A stretch of 7,889 bases of DNA, from the NCBI GenBank assembly GCA_030527765.1, contig JAUNAE010000127.1, forward strand, positions 1,673 through 9,561, read 5' to 3'. Made by a program: the position numbers and the translations under genes. Shown one piece after another: positions 1 through 6,700 of this stretch. Source of the DNA: Eubacteriales bacterium. GTDB lineage: Bacteria > Bacillota_A > Clostridia > Lachnospirales > Lachnospiraceae. The notes under the pieces were generated by a model. That model had not been told where the DNA came from, did no database searches, and was given only the letters and a program-made list of their open reading frames with translations. Position 1 is the stretch's first letter, and each line of letters starts with the position of its first letter.

Positions 1-694
1 CTGCATTTTCACTTTTTAATTTTCCTGAGAACAGTCCTCTTCCAAGGCTGGAATATGCGATAACCGGAATTTGTGTCTTCACATAAAATTCTCGTGCATC
101 TGCATTCGCCTTACCGGAAATGGTAATACATCCTCCTCCCCATGGGTCCCGTACCTGATCTGCCAGACCAAAGTTCGGACTAGATACGGTAAATGGTACA
201 AGATTATGTTTGTATGCATACTCATTCGCTTCTTCAATTCTCTGATGTGTCCAGTTTGATCCTCCAAAAGCACCGATTTTTCCTTCTGCATGCATTTCAT
301 TGAAAGTTTCCACCGGAACAGCGACATCGATATCCGGATCATCTCGATGCAGCAGGTAAATATCAATATAGTCTGTCTGCAGACTCTTCAGAGAAAGATC
401 CAGATCATATTTCATATCTTTTTCTGTCACACGTTTCGTCCAGTCCGGAGTTGGATGTCCACATTTTGAAAGAAGAACCACATCTTCTCGATTTCCCCGT
501 TTTTGAACCCAGCGACCAACGACATCTTCCGCATGTCCGTATCCCCTTGCAATATCGAAGGTATTGATTCCCATTTCTGTGACTGCATCCAGAAGCTGAT
601 CGTTGTCATTGTTCATGATAAAAGACTCCTGGGCTGTACCAAAAAGAATTCTGGACACCGGTTTCTTAACTCCTTCAATCTTTCTATATTCCAT
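1..694 (-). CDS. Aldo/keto reductase, C-terminus beyond window edge (partial)
   Basis: This is an NAD(P)H-dependent oxidoreductase of the aldo/keto reductase superfamily, expected to be cytoplasmic and to reduce carbonyls to alcohols; the substrate cannot be told. The frame stays open from the ATG at 694 for 231 codons to the window edge. The family's catalytic tetrad is visible: Asp47 and Tyr52 (in TFDIARGYG), Lys77 (in LLSKCG) and His116 (in YLLHRDDP). Later barrel motifs GGSNW (144-148) and AYSSLGRGLFSGK (213-225) also fit. Full-length members have about 280-330 residues, so roughly a quarter to a third is missing, including much of the cofactor-binding end. The ATG at 694 is the only in-frame ATG after an upstream stop; its ribosome site is weak (AAAGGA, about 14 nt away). 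The gene lies beyond a strong terminator and so is probably a separate unit from the opp operon. Confidence 0.92.
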   Translation of the reverse strand, partial: MEYRKIEGVKKPVSRILFGTAQESFIMNNDNDQLLDAVTEMGINTFDIARGYGHAEDVVGRWVQKRGNREDVVLLSKCGHPTPDWTKRVTEKDMKYDLDLSLKSLQTDYIDIYLLHRDDPDIDVAVPVETFNEMHAEGKIGAFGGSNWTHQRIEEANEYAYKHNLVPFTVSSPNFGLADQVRDPWGGGCITISGKANADAREFYVKTQIPVIAYSSLGRGLFSGKLKSENA

Positions 695-998
695 TTTTGC
701 TGTACCGATCCTTTCATTTACTTAATTATTATTGCATTCATCGAGTAGAATTCTCTTACAAGATTCGCATTTTACCCAAACCATTTTCCTTAAAAGATAC
801 CCTTCTCATTTTGTACCTGATTGATACATCTACTCTTTCCTATTCCACATTTAATGTTACTTACATTTTAAATTAATCACAGCTTTCTGTATAGTCAAAT
901 GTACATAAAAAGCCAAAAATTCATCCAAAACCGTTTTCTTATAATTCAAGAAAGAATTCGGCGGTACTTTTTTTCAAAAACGAAGTTTCCTGTAAATC
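695..998. other. AT-rich intergenic spacer upstream of the aldo/keto reductase gene
   Basis: This gene-free 304-bp stretch lies between the opp-operon terminator and the aldo/keto reductase start. It is strongly AT-rich and I see no credible protein on either strand. It should hold the reductase promoter. The best minus-strand candidates are only partial matches: TTGACT at 892-897 with TAATTT 17 bp downstream, or TTGGCT with TATACA 17 bp downstream, overlapping the first. A short inverted repeat (AATTC/GAATT, 943-958) and the palindrome AGAATTCT near 747-754 are present but unremarkable in such AT-rich DNA. Confidence 0.6.
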
Positions 999-1049
999 AA
1001 AAAAGGACTCCCTCACTTGTGAGTTATGTTCACAAATGAGAAAGTCCTT
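999..1049 (-). terminator. Rho-independent terminator of the opp-cyclophilin operon
   Basis: Read on the minus strand, positions 1049-1030 pair without a gap to 1022-1003, a 20-bp stem that includes a few G-U pairs, closed by a 7-nt loop (1023-1029). The stem runs into a T tract (TTTTTT, 1004-999) whose first two bases are also the end of the stem. It begins 5 nt after the cyclophilin stop codon. There is no T run in the plus direction, so it acts on leftward transcription and marks the end of the transcription unit. Confidence 0.93.
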
Positions 1050-1054
1050 AAGGA

Positions 1055-1546
1055 TTATTCCTCTTCAATTACGATTCGTTTAATTACCGGCATGTTCACC
1101 GGTTTGTTCCATGTATCCGGACCGTAGGTTGGCTGTTCTGCGATCTTGTCCAGTACGTCAAAACCGGAAATCATTTCGCCGAAAGCCGCATATCTTCCGT
1201 CCAGTTTGTTGGCGTCTTTGTGTACCACAAAGAACTGGGTTCCTGCGGTATCGAAGTCGTCATCTCTCGCCATGGAAAGAGCACCGCGAATGTGCTTCAG
1301 TGGGTTCTCCACTCCATTTTCTGCAAACTCACCTTTGATGTGCCAGTCGCTGTCCGTCATGATGTCGTTGTCCGGTGAGCCGCCCTGAATTACATAATCC
1401 TTGACGATACGGCACCATGCAAGGCCGTCATAGAAGCCGCTCTGCACCGTATCCACGAAATTTTTTACAGTGATAGGAGCATGCTCCGGGAACAGCTCAA
1501 AAAGCATATCCCCAAAGCCCTCCGTTTCAATTCTACACTTCATCAT
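1055..1546 (-). CDS. Cyclophilin-type peptidyl-prolyl cis-trans isomerase
   Basis: This 163-residue protein is a single-domain cyclophilin that should catalyse cis-trans isomerisation of prolyl bonds in the cytoplasm, since it has no signal peptide or membrane segment. Family landmarks are in order: FYDGLAWCR (38-46) with the catalytic Arg46, VIQGGSPD (52-59) with Gln54, GALSMAR (88-94), GTQFFVVHKD (102-111) and LDGRYAAFG (115-123). Compared with human cyclophilin A, the His before the catalytic Arg is Cys45, the cyclosporin-contact Trp121 position is Lys114 and His126 is Tyr119; similar changes are common in bacteria and suggest low cyclosporin sensitivity. The ATG shares its A with the oppA stop codon (TGATG), there is no clear ribosome site of its own, and a second ATG follows at once. 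Translation is therefore probably coupled to oppA. It is the last gene before the terminator. Confidence 0.93.
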   Translation of the reverse strand: MMKCRIETEGFGDMLFELFPEHAPITVKNFVDTVQSGFYDGLAWCRIVKDYVIQGGSPDNDIMTDSDWHIKGEFAENGVENPLKHIRGALSMARDDDFDTAGTQFFVVHKDANKLDGRYAAFGEMISGFDVLDKIAEQPTYGPDTWNKPVNMPVIKRIVIEEE

Positions 1547-3240
1547 CAGTGTGCAAGAACGTATGCGTTCTTGAAGTACAGGTTACCGGAAGAAGTCATG
1601 TATACGCCCTGTACATAATCTTTCAGCAGGTAGTTGTTTGCTTTGTAGTACAGAGGAAGTACCGGATACTCAGAAGAAGCAATGTCATCTGCCTTGCGAA
1701 CCAGCTCTGCAAAAGCAGCCGGGTCTTTCTCGGTCTTGATCTGATCTACAACTGCATCATAATCTGCGTTGCTGTAGAATACGTTGTTTGTAACATCACC
1801 GGTGTAAAGAAGCGGCAGGAAGCTCATCGGGTTAACGTAGTCTGCGCTCCATCCCATTGCTGCTACACCGTAGTCACCGTTCTGAACTGCCTCATAGAAT
1901 ACAGCCCAGTCTGCGGAAGTAACGTTTACTTTAATACCAAGGTTGGTCTCCCACATCTCAGCAATTGCCTCAGCAATTTTCTTTACGTTGTCATCAGAGT
2001 AGAAGGAAAGCTCAACAGTTGGGAATCCTTCGCCATCCGGATATCCTGCTTCTGCCAGAGCAGCTTTTGCAGCCTCAACGTCAGCGGTCTCAGAAAGCTC
2101 GTATGTGGAACGTCCCTCAGTGATGTCAGTTCCGTCTACTACATAACCAGGTGCCAGGAAGCTGTAAGCCGGTGTTGCCTCAACCTGTGCTACGTTCTTA
2201 ATCAGAGCGTCACGGTCGATTGCCAGGTTCAGAGCTTTTCTTACAAGCGGGTTGTTGTATGGCTCTGCATTGCAGTTAATATCATAGAATACAGTACCGT
2301 AGCTTGCAGTTACTTTTACGCCTGCATCTTCTGCTTTCAGACGTGCATAGTCTGTAGAAGGAATGGTTCTGACACCGTCTACTTCGTTTCCTTCGTAAGC
2401 AGTCAGAGCTGTGGAAGTATCAAGAATGTAACGGAATGTAATTTTATCCAGAGTTACACTATCTGCGTTCCAGTAGTTCTCGTTCTTTTCCAGAATGATG
2501 CTCTCACCCATGTTCATCTCAGTAACTTTGAAAGCACCGTTTGTAACATAAGTGTCAGCCTGTGTTGTCCACTTGTCGCCGTTTGCTTCGATGGTTGCTT
2601 CCTGAACCGGATCGAATACCCACATACTTACCAGGTCGATGAAGTATGGGCATGGAGCTTTCAGTGTGAACTCCAGAGTGTTGTCATCAATTGCTTTGAT
2701 TCCAACGTCCTCTGCAGAACCTTCGCCGTCATAATACTCCTGTGCACCAACTACATAATCGGAAATCATGTTTACGTACTGTGCAGTTGTCTCCGGAGTC
2801 AGAACACGAAGAGCTGAGTAAACATAATCGTTTGCGTTATGATCGCTGCCATCGCTCCATTTCAGGCCTTCTCTCAGATGGAAGGTGAAAACAGTAAGGT
2901 CATCGTTGATGTCCCAGGACTCTGCCTCTCCCGGAACAACTTCTCCGTTCTCGTCATAGGTTACGAGACCTTCAAAGCAGTTGATCAGAAATGGTACAGC
3001 AAAAGAGTTGTTTGTCACGTTCGGGTCGATGCCGTCCGGCTCGTTATTCAGAACATAGGTGATCTCCTGTGTGTCTGCAAGATCCGGAAGAGCCTCTCCT
3101 TCAGTCTCCTCTGCAGTCTCTTCTGCAGCGTCCTCAACAGTGGCCTCAAGGTCATCGAGGGTCATTTCGCCTGCTGCAGGTGTTAATGCTGTTGCACAAA
3201 TCATACCGATAGCAAGCAGTAAGCTCAGTCTCTTTTTCAT
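1546..3240 (-). CDS. oppA: Oligopeptide ABC transporter substrate-binding protein
   Basis: This 564-residue extracytoplasmic binding protein of the SBP_bac_5 (OppA/DppA) family should capture peptides and deliver them to OppB/OppC. A signal peptide (KKR, hydrophobic core 5-19, small residues at 22-24) is followed by an acidic linker (about 25-59). The mature domain then shows the family pattern: DGIDPN (69-74), [11 protein letters not shown] (89-99), [12 protein letters not shown] (120-131), NGAFKV (234-239), [14 protein letters not shown] (331-344) and a C-terminal NAYVLAH. Length fits the family (about 520-600). The start is secure: AGGAGG lies 7 nt upstream. No lipobox is evident; the only early cysteine, Cys15, is preceded by Gly-Met-Ile, unlike the usual Leu-Ala/Ser-Gly/Ala-Cys of anchored Gram-positive binding proteins. 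Placement after the ATPases, behind a structured spacer, suggests separate control of its level. Other peptide-like substrates (di- or tripeptides) are possible. Confidence 0.95.
   Translation of the reverse strand: MKKRLSLLLAIGMICATALTPAAGEMTLDDLEATVEDAAEETAEETEGEALPDLADTQEITYVLNNEPDGIDPNVTNNSFAVPFLINCFEGLVTYDENGEVVPGEAESWDINDDLTVFTFHLREGLKWSDGSDHNANDYVYSALRVLTPETTAQYVNMISDYVVGAQEYYDGEGSAEDVGIKAIDDNTLEFTLKAPCPYFIDLVSMWVFDPVQEATIEANGDKWTTQADTYVTNGAFKVTEMNMGESIILEKNENYWNADSVTLDKITFRYILDTSTALTAYEGNEVDGVRTIPSTDYARLKAEDAGVKVTASYGTVFYDINCNAEPYNNPLVRKALNLAIDRDALIKNVAQVEATPAYSFLAPGYVVDGTDITEGRSTYELSETADVEAAKAALAEAGYPDGEGFPTVELSFYSDDNVKKIAEAIAEMWETNLGIKVNVTSADWAVFYEAVQNGDYGVAAMGWSADYVNPMSFLPLLYTGDVTNNVFYSNADYDAVVDQIKTEKDPAAFAELVRKADDIASSEYPVLPLYYKANNYLLKDYVQGVYMTSSGNLYFKNAYVLAH
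1554..1573 (-). other. Hairpin at the oppA 3' end, just before the cyclophilin start
   Basis: Inside the last oppA codons, CAAGAACG and CGTTCTTG form a perfect 8-bp stem with a 4-nt loop. The stem ends 5 nt before the oppA stop, which itself overlaps the cyclophilin ATG. In the mRNA it would occupy the place where a ribosome site for the cyclophilin should be. Ribosomes finishing oppA would melt it, which fits coupled translation. Confidence 0.6.
3102..3125. repeat. 12-bp tandem repeat within oppA (acidic linker)
   Basis: Two adjacent 12-bp units, CAGTCTCCTCTG and CAGTCTCTTCTG, differ at one base, and a third degenerate unit starts at 3126. In oppA they encode the repeated Glu-Thr-Ala-Glu-type stretch of the linker just after the signal peptide. 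Such a repeat could change in copy number without breaking the frame. Confidence 0.7.
3169..3240 (-). other. Signal peptide of OppA (no recognisable lipobox)
   Basis: Residues 1-24 have a basic start (KKR), a hydrophobic core and the run ALTPAAGE. Possible signal peptidase I sites are ATA before Leu19, or AAG before Glu25. The sole cysteine (Cys15) lies mid-core in GMIC, with large residues where a lipobox needs small ones, so lipidation looks unlikely from sequence alone. Confidence 0.7.
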
Positions 3241-3247
3241 TTTCTTT

Positions 3248-3253
3248 CCTCCT
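3248..3253 (-). promoter_or_regulatory. Strong ribosome binding site of oppA
   Basis: AGGAGG lies 7 nt before the oppA ATG, the best ribosome site in the operon, and fixes the start at 3240. A small inverted repeat (CGTTA/TAACG, 3257-3273) and the short palindrome GGATacATCC (3273-3282) sit just upstream without covering it. Confidence 0.9.
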
Positions 3254-3283
3254 GTGCGTTATATTTGGTAACGGATACATCCA

Positions 3284-3319
3284 CGGAAATGCCGGCAAAA
3301 AAGTTCTTCGCCTTTTCCG
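3284..3319 (-). other. Stem-loop in the oppF-oppA spacer
   Basis: In the mRNA, CGGAAA (3319-3314) pairs with TTTCCG (3289-3284). Inside it, GGCGAAG (3312-3306) pairs with TTTTGCC (3300-3294) around a short loop, with a small asymmetric internal loop between the two stems. It lacks the terminal T run of an intrinsic terminator. The position, about 45 nt before oppA, suggests a processing or stability element, or the leader of an oppA-only transcript. Confidence 0.5.
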
Positions 3320-3353
3320 GTCTGACGCTCCGAACCGGTTATATTATTCAGAC
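3317..3353 (-). other. Two overlapping, mutually exclusive inverted repeats in the oppF-oppA spacer
   Basis: CCGGT (3317-3321) can pair with ACCGG (3334-3338), while GTCTGA (3320-3325) can pair with TCAGAC (3348-3353). The arms share bases, so only one can form at a time. The CCGGT stem also competes with the outer stem at 3284-3319. This may be a switchable leader structure or chance; no known riboswitch class was recognised. Confidence 0.35.
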
Positions 3354-3400
3354 AGATTGCTCCGCCGAGTAATCAAATGATCCCTATTCCCATCACCGAT

Positions 3401-3410
3401 ACAAATTTGT
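3401..3410. promoter_or_regulatory. Palindrome ACAAATTTGT between oppF and oppA, possible operator
   Basis: A perfect 10-bp palindrome lies 34 bp beyond the oppF stop; one mismatch farther out it extends to 16 bp (3398-3413). It could bind a dimeric regulator of an oppA-proximal promoter, but I could not find a convincing -35/-10 pair nearby, and short AT-rich palindromes arise by chance. Confidence 0.3.
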
Positions 3411-3444
3411 TTCTAAACTTACGGAGATGGAAATCATCAAACAT

Positions 3445-4404
3445 TTAATACAAATGGCATGCCACCATGTGGCCGCCTCCCACATCCTTCAGCACCGGAA
3501 CGGTCTCGGCGCACTCCGGTTTCGCATATGGACAGCGGGTATGGAATCGGCATCCTGTCGGTGGATGAAGCGGACTCGGAATGTCTCCCTCGATACTGCT
3601 CTTCACCTTCTGTCTCGCAAGACGCGGGTTGGCAATCGGGATACTTCCCAGAAGTCCTTTGGTATATGGATGCAGCGGATTCTTGTAAATCTCATCAGAA
3701 TCGCTGAGTTCCACCAGAAGTCCCAGGTACATTACACCTACATCATCGCTGACGTAGCGTACCATAGAAAGGTCATGGGCGATAAACAGATAGGACACGC
3801 CTTTTTCATCCTGAAAATCCTTCAAGAGGTTGATAACCTGCGCCTGAATGGATACGTCCAGTGCAGAAATCGGCTCATCGCAGATGACTAGGGACGGCTG
3901 AAGCACCAGAGCTCTCGCAATTCCGACTCTCTGACGCTGGCCTCCGGAAAACTCGTGTGCATAGCGGTTGGCATGCTCTTTGGTCAGACCGACTCTCTCA
4001 AGCATCGGATAAACAATGTCGTTTGCCTCGCTCTTAGAAGAAATCAGTCCGTGAGCAACCAGCGGCTCTGCAATAATGTCTCTAACCGTCATTCGTGCAT
4101 TCAATGAAGCATATGGATCCTGAAAAATCATCTGCATCTTCTTGCGATAAGGCAGAAGTTCTTTCTGCTTCATATTCGTGATATCGGTACCGTCCAGAAG
4201 AATCTGGCCCTTTGTGACATCGTACATACGAATGATCGTTCTGGCACAGGTAGATTTGCCGCAGCCGGACTCTCCTACCAGGCCAAGGGTTTTGCCTTTT
4301 TCCACAGAGAAGGTGACACCGTCCACTGCGTGTACGACCTGCCCTCTTCCTGCTTTGAAATGCTTTGTAAGGTCTTTGACCTCTAAGATTTTATTTTCAC
4401 TCAT
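3445..4404 (-). CDS. oppF: Oligopeptide ABC transporter ATP-binding protein OppF
   Basis: This 319-residue cytoplasmic ATPase is the second nucleotide-binding subunit of the importer and should pair with OppD beneath OppB/OppC. Motifs in order: Walker A GESGCGKST (44-52), Q-loop Gln95 in IFQDPYASLN, signature SGGQRQR (153-159), Walker B LVICDE with catalytic Glu177, D-loop SALD (180-183) and switch His210. The C-terminal oligopeptide/dipeptide extension has HPYTKGLL (245-252) and cysteines 285, 291, 298 and 316, spaced as in the iron-sulfur-binding tail reported for related Dpp/Opp ATPases. The more typical OppF sequence (RYAHEFSGGQRQR, NPLHPYT) separates it from OppD. GAGGAG 6 nt upstream fixes the ATG. 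It follows oppD by 49 nt. It contains every residue needed for ATP hydrolysis. Confidence 0.96.
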   Translation of the reverse strand: MSENKILEVKDLTKHFKAGRGQVVHAVDGVTFSVEKGKTLGLVGESGCGKSTCARTIIRMYDVTKGQILLDGTDITNMKQKELLPYRKKMQMIFQDPYASLNARMTVRDIIAEPLVAHGLISSKSEANDIVYPMLERVGLTKEHANRYAHEFSGGQRQRVGIARALVLQPSLVICDEPISALDVSIQAQVINLLKDFQDEKGVSYLFIAHDLSMVRYVSDDVGVMYLGLLVELSDSDEIYKNPLHPYTKGLLGSIPIANPRLARQKVKSSIEGDIPSPLHPPTGCRFHTRCPYAKPECAETVPVLKDVGGGHMVACHLY

Positions 4405-4453
4405 ATCCTGCTCCTCGAATTATTTGCTGCCGTTCATGTGAGAACAGTAACAA

Positions 4454-5482
4454 TTATTTTGCATTTTCTGCACCTTCCTTAAATGGATTGTGCTCATCTG
4501 CCGGAGCATCCTCATACTGCAGGAAGCAGCGGGACCGGTGATTCTCTCCCACCGGAACAAAATCCGGCAGTTCCTGTGCACATACAGCTCGTGCATAAGG
4601 ACAACGTGGAGCGAAAGGACAGCCCTTCGGCGGATTGGTCATATCCGGCGGTGATCCCGGAATCGGCTGAAGGCGAACGCTCTTGTCCTGCTCCAGATCC
4701 GGAATGGATGCCAGAAGACCCATGGTGTACGGATGACCCGGTTTCTCAAACAGATCATCAATCAGTGCCTCTTCCATAACGAGACCACCGTACATAACAA
4801 TTACTCGGTCACAAAGTTCTGCGACAACACCGAGATCATGGGTAATGAACATAATACTAGTTCCGTATTCCTGCTCAAGTTCTCTGAGCTGCCTGAGAAT
4901 CTGGTCCTGAATTGTAACATCCAGAGCCGTTGTCGGCTCATCGGCAATCAGAAGTTTCGGCTTATTCGCCAGCGCCATGGCAATCATGACACGCTGTCTC
5001 ATACCGCCGGAAAATTCGTGAGGATAGCAGCTGTAGCGTTTCTCAGGTTCCGGAATACGTACCTTGCGAAACAGTTCCAGAACTTCTTTCTTAATTTCTG
5101 CCTTGCCCATTTTGGGATGATGCTCTTTGATCATCTCTCCTACCTGCTTGCCAACAGGAATCAATGGGTTGATGGATGACATCGGATCCTGGAAAATCAT
5201 GGAGATTTTTTCTCCACGGATCTCTCTCATCTCTTTCTTTGTTACTTTTGTGAGGTTTTTTCCCTCGAATTCTATCTGAGATTCCGGATGAATCTCTGCT
5301 GTATCTGCCAGAAGACGAAGAATGGACATGGATGTCACACTCTTGCCGCTTCCGGATTCTCCCACAATACCCAGGATTTCTCCCGGATTCACAGAAAAGC
5401 TGACTCCGCGAACTGCCTGCACTTCTCCGTTACTTGTATGGAAGGATGTCTTCAGATTATTTACCTTTAATACAGGTTCCAT
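4454..5482 (-). CDS. oppD: Oligopeptide ABC transporter ATP-binding protein OppD
   Basis: This 342-residue cytoplasmic ATPase is the first nucleotide-binding subunit of the importer. Motifs in order: Walker A GESGSGKS (41-48), Q-loop Gln98 in FQDPMSSINP, signature FSGGMRQR (157-164), Walker B LLIADE with Glu182, D-loop TALD (185-188) and switch His215. The C-terminal family extension begins at PGHPYTMGLL (248-257), followed by PIPGSPPD and cysteines 288, 294, 301 and 319, the four-cysteine arrangement found in Dpp/Opp ATPases that bind a [4Fe-4S] cluster. The SGGM signature is typical of OppD/DppD. The ribosome site AGGAGGG (5494-5500) overlaps the oppC stop codon, with only 16 nt between the genes, so the two are cotranscribed and perhaps translationally coupled. 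The acidic tail after Cys319 (about 23 residues) is a minor local feature. Confidence 0.96.
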   Translation of the reverse strand: MEPVLKVNNLKTSFHTSNGEVQAVRGVSFSVNPGEILGIVGESGSGKSVTSMSILRLLADTAEIHPESQIEFEGKNLTKVTKKEMREIRGEKISMIFQDPMSSINPLIPVGKQVGEMIKEHHPKMGKAEIKKEVLELFRKVRIPEPEKRYSCYPHEFSGGMRQRVMIAMALANKPKLLIADEPTTALDVTIQDQILRQLRELEQEYGTSIMFITHDLGVVAELCDRVIVMYGGLVMEEALIDDLFEKPGHPYTMGLLASIPDLEQDKSVRLQPIPGSPPDMTNPPKGCPFAPRCPYARAVCAQELPDFVPVGENHRSRCFLQYEDAPADEHNPFKEGAENAK

Positions 5483-5498
5483 TGTTTTCTTGTCCCTC

Positions 5499-6650
5499 CT
5501 ACTTTTTCAGCTTCGGATCCAGAGCGTCCCGAAGTCCGTCGCCGATAAAATTAAACCCGAACATAATCAGGCAGATCACCAATGCCGGGAAAAACAGCTG
5601 ATACGGGCATGTACGAAGTGTCGCTGTCGCATCGTTGCACATAGTTCCCAGACTTGCAAGCGGCGGCTGAAGGCCGATTCCCAGATATCCCAGGAAGGCT
5701 TCCATAAAGATTGCGGAAGGGATCAGCATAGTTACGGTAACCAGGATGGATCCCATGGCATTCGGAATCAGATGCTCCATAAGGATCGTCTTTGTGGAAG
5801 ATCCAATCGTCTTTGCTGCCATAACGAATTCCTGGTTTTTGAGGCTCAGTACCTGTCCTCGCACAACTCGCGCCATATCAACCCAGTAGGTTGTACCAAT
5901 AGCGATAATAATACTCTTAATACCACTTCCCATAAGTACCATAATCAAGATGACATACAGTGTCAGCGGAATGGTACTGATGATATCTACAATACGCATC
6001 ATAACCGTATCGGTCATACCTCCCACGTAGCCGGAGATTCCGCCGAATACAATACCGATGACCATATTTACCACAACGGCGATGAAGGCAACAAGAAGAG
6101 ATACTCTCGTTCCATACATCAGTCGTGTCAGAATATCACGGCCAAGTCCATCTGTTCCAAGAATATAAGAATGATTCCAAACCTTGGCGGTCTGATAAAT
6201 GACTCTTGTCTCCGGATCAGCAATCAGATACGGTTTGATACCGTAGTACAATCCAATCTCTTTGCCATCCAGGTCAAAGATAACCATCTTGGACTTCTCT
6301 TCGTCTCGAAGCTTTGTCAGCTGTTTTCCCAGAGTTCCATCCGGATTCACATAAAGAATCTGAAGGGACTGGGTGATGTACAGGTATCCATCACTGTTCT
6401 TATCCACAAAGACTGTCATACGCGGCGGAATATTTACCACTTCCAGATTCTGGTTTGAATAACTGTACTTTGTGAAGGATGGTCCTACAAAAGCAAACAG
6501 AAGCAGAATCACAATGAGAATCAGTCCGGCAATCGCCGTCGGTTTGCGGCGAAAACGGAACCATACATCTCCTGCGAAGGTTCTGTTCTTTTTCCAAATT
6601 TTTTCCCGGTCCTCATTAGAGGACTGAAGCATTTCCCATTTATTATCCAT
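5499..6650 (-). CDS. oppC: Oligopeptide ABC transporter permease OppC, with enlarged extracytoplasmic region
   Basis: This inner-membrane permease subunit (DppC/OppC type) pairs with OppB to form the peptide channel. I start it at 6650 (383 residues) because CGGAG lies 5 nt upstream; the frame stays open to an ATG at 6719, but the added 23 residues look noncoding. An N-terminal OppC_N-type segment (about 1-60) contains helix one (38-56). The conserved LGTDGLGRDILTRL (164-177) then leads into the BPD_transp_1 domain, with helices near 184-207, 222-243 and 245-257. The ATPase-contacting EAA loop is at 274-300 (EFVMAAKTIGSS to IPNAMG), and NFIGDGLRDALDP is near the end. The E. coli and Bacillus proteins are about 300 residues. 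The surplus is a roughly 85-residue polar stretch (about 68-155) between helix one and GTDGLGRD, likely outside the membrane. Confidence 0.95.
   Translation of the reverse strand: MDNKWEMLQSSNEDREKIWKKNRTFAGDVWFRFRRKPTAIAGLILIVILLLFAFVGPSFTKYSYSNQNLEVVNIPPRMTVFVDKNSDGYLYITQSLQILYVNPDGTLGKQLTKLRDEEKSKMVIFDLDGKEIGLYYGIKPYLIADPETRVIYQTAKVWNHSYILGTDGLGRDILTRLMYGTRVSLLVAFIAVVVNMVIGIVFGGISGYVGGMTDTVMMRIVDIISTIPLTLYVILIMVLMGSGIKSIIIAIGTTYWVDMARVVRGQVLSLKNQEFVMAAKTIGSSTKTILMEHLIPNAMGSILVTVTMLIPSAIFMEAFLGYLGIGLQPPLASLGTMCNDATATLRTCPYQLFFPALVICLIMFGFNFIGDGLRDALDPKLKK
6186..6449 (-). other. Extra extracytoplasmic segment of OppC (about residues 68-155)
   Basis: Between helix one and the conserved LGTDGLGRD there are about 105 residues rather than the roughly 40 of E. 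coli OppC. The added part is polar and rich in alternating hydrophobic and turn residues (VDKNSDGYLYI, YVNPDGTLG, IFDLDGKEIGLYYG), which suggests a small beta-rich domain. It should face OppA. Boundaries are approximate, and I do not recognise it as a named domain. Confidence 0.65.
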
Positions 6651-6655
6651 GATTT

Positions 6656-6660
6656 CTCCG
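6656..6660 (-). promoter_or_regulatory. Ribosome binding site deciding the oppC start
   Basis: CGGAG, 5 nt before the ATG at 6650, is the only well-placed site among the possible oppC starts. The upstream in-frame ATGs at 6719 and 6713 lie inside a repeat and have no close purine-rich site. Confidence 0.75.
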
Positions 6661-6700
6661 TTCCAATTAGATCCGGTAACCGATGCCGTACTGTATAAAA

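Noticed and set aside
79..748. Several short open frames at the left end on both strands
   Set aside because: All overlap the aldo/keto reductase frame, which has the catalytic residues and an unbroken reading frame.
1549..2817. Plus-strand 422-codon open frame opposite oppA
   Set aside because: It lies wholly antisense to a clearly real gene, has a biased Cys/Val-rich composition with no recognisable domain, and is explained by oppA codon use.
3284..3353. Intrinsic terminator between oppF and oppA
   Set aside because: The T run (3302-3297) lies inside the hairpin or about 14 nt from the nearest stem, not directly after one, so standard termination is unlikely; partial attenuation cannot be excluded.
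5322..6458. Plus-strand 378-codon open frame opposite oppC
   Set aside because: It is antisense to oppC and oppD, rich in His/Asn/Ser/Gln as expected from reverse reading of permease codons, and has no domain or ribosome site.
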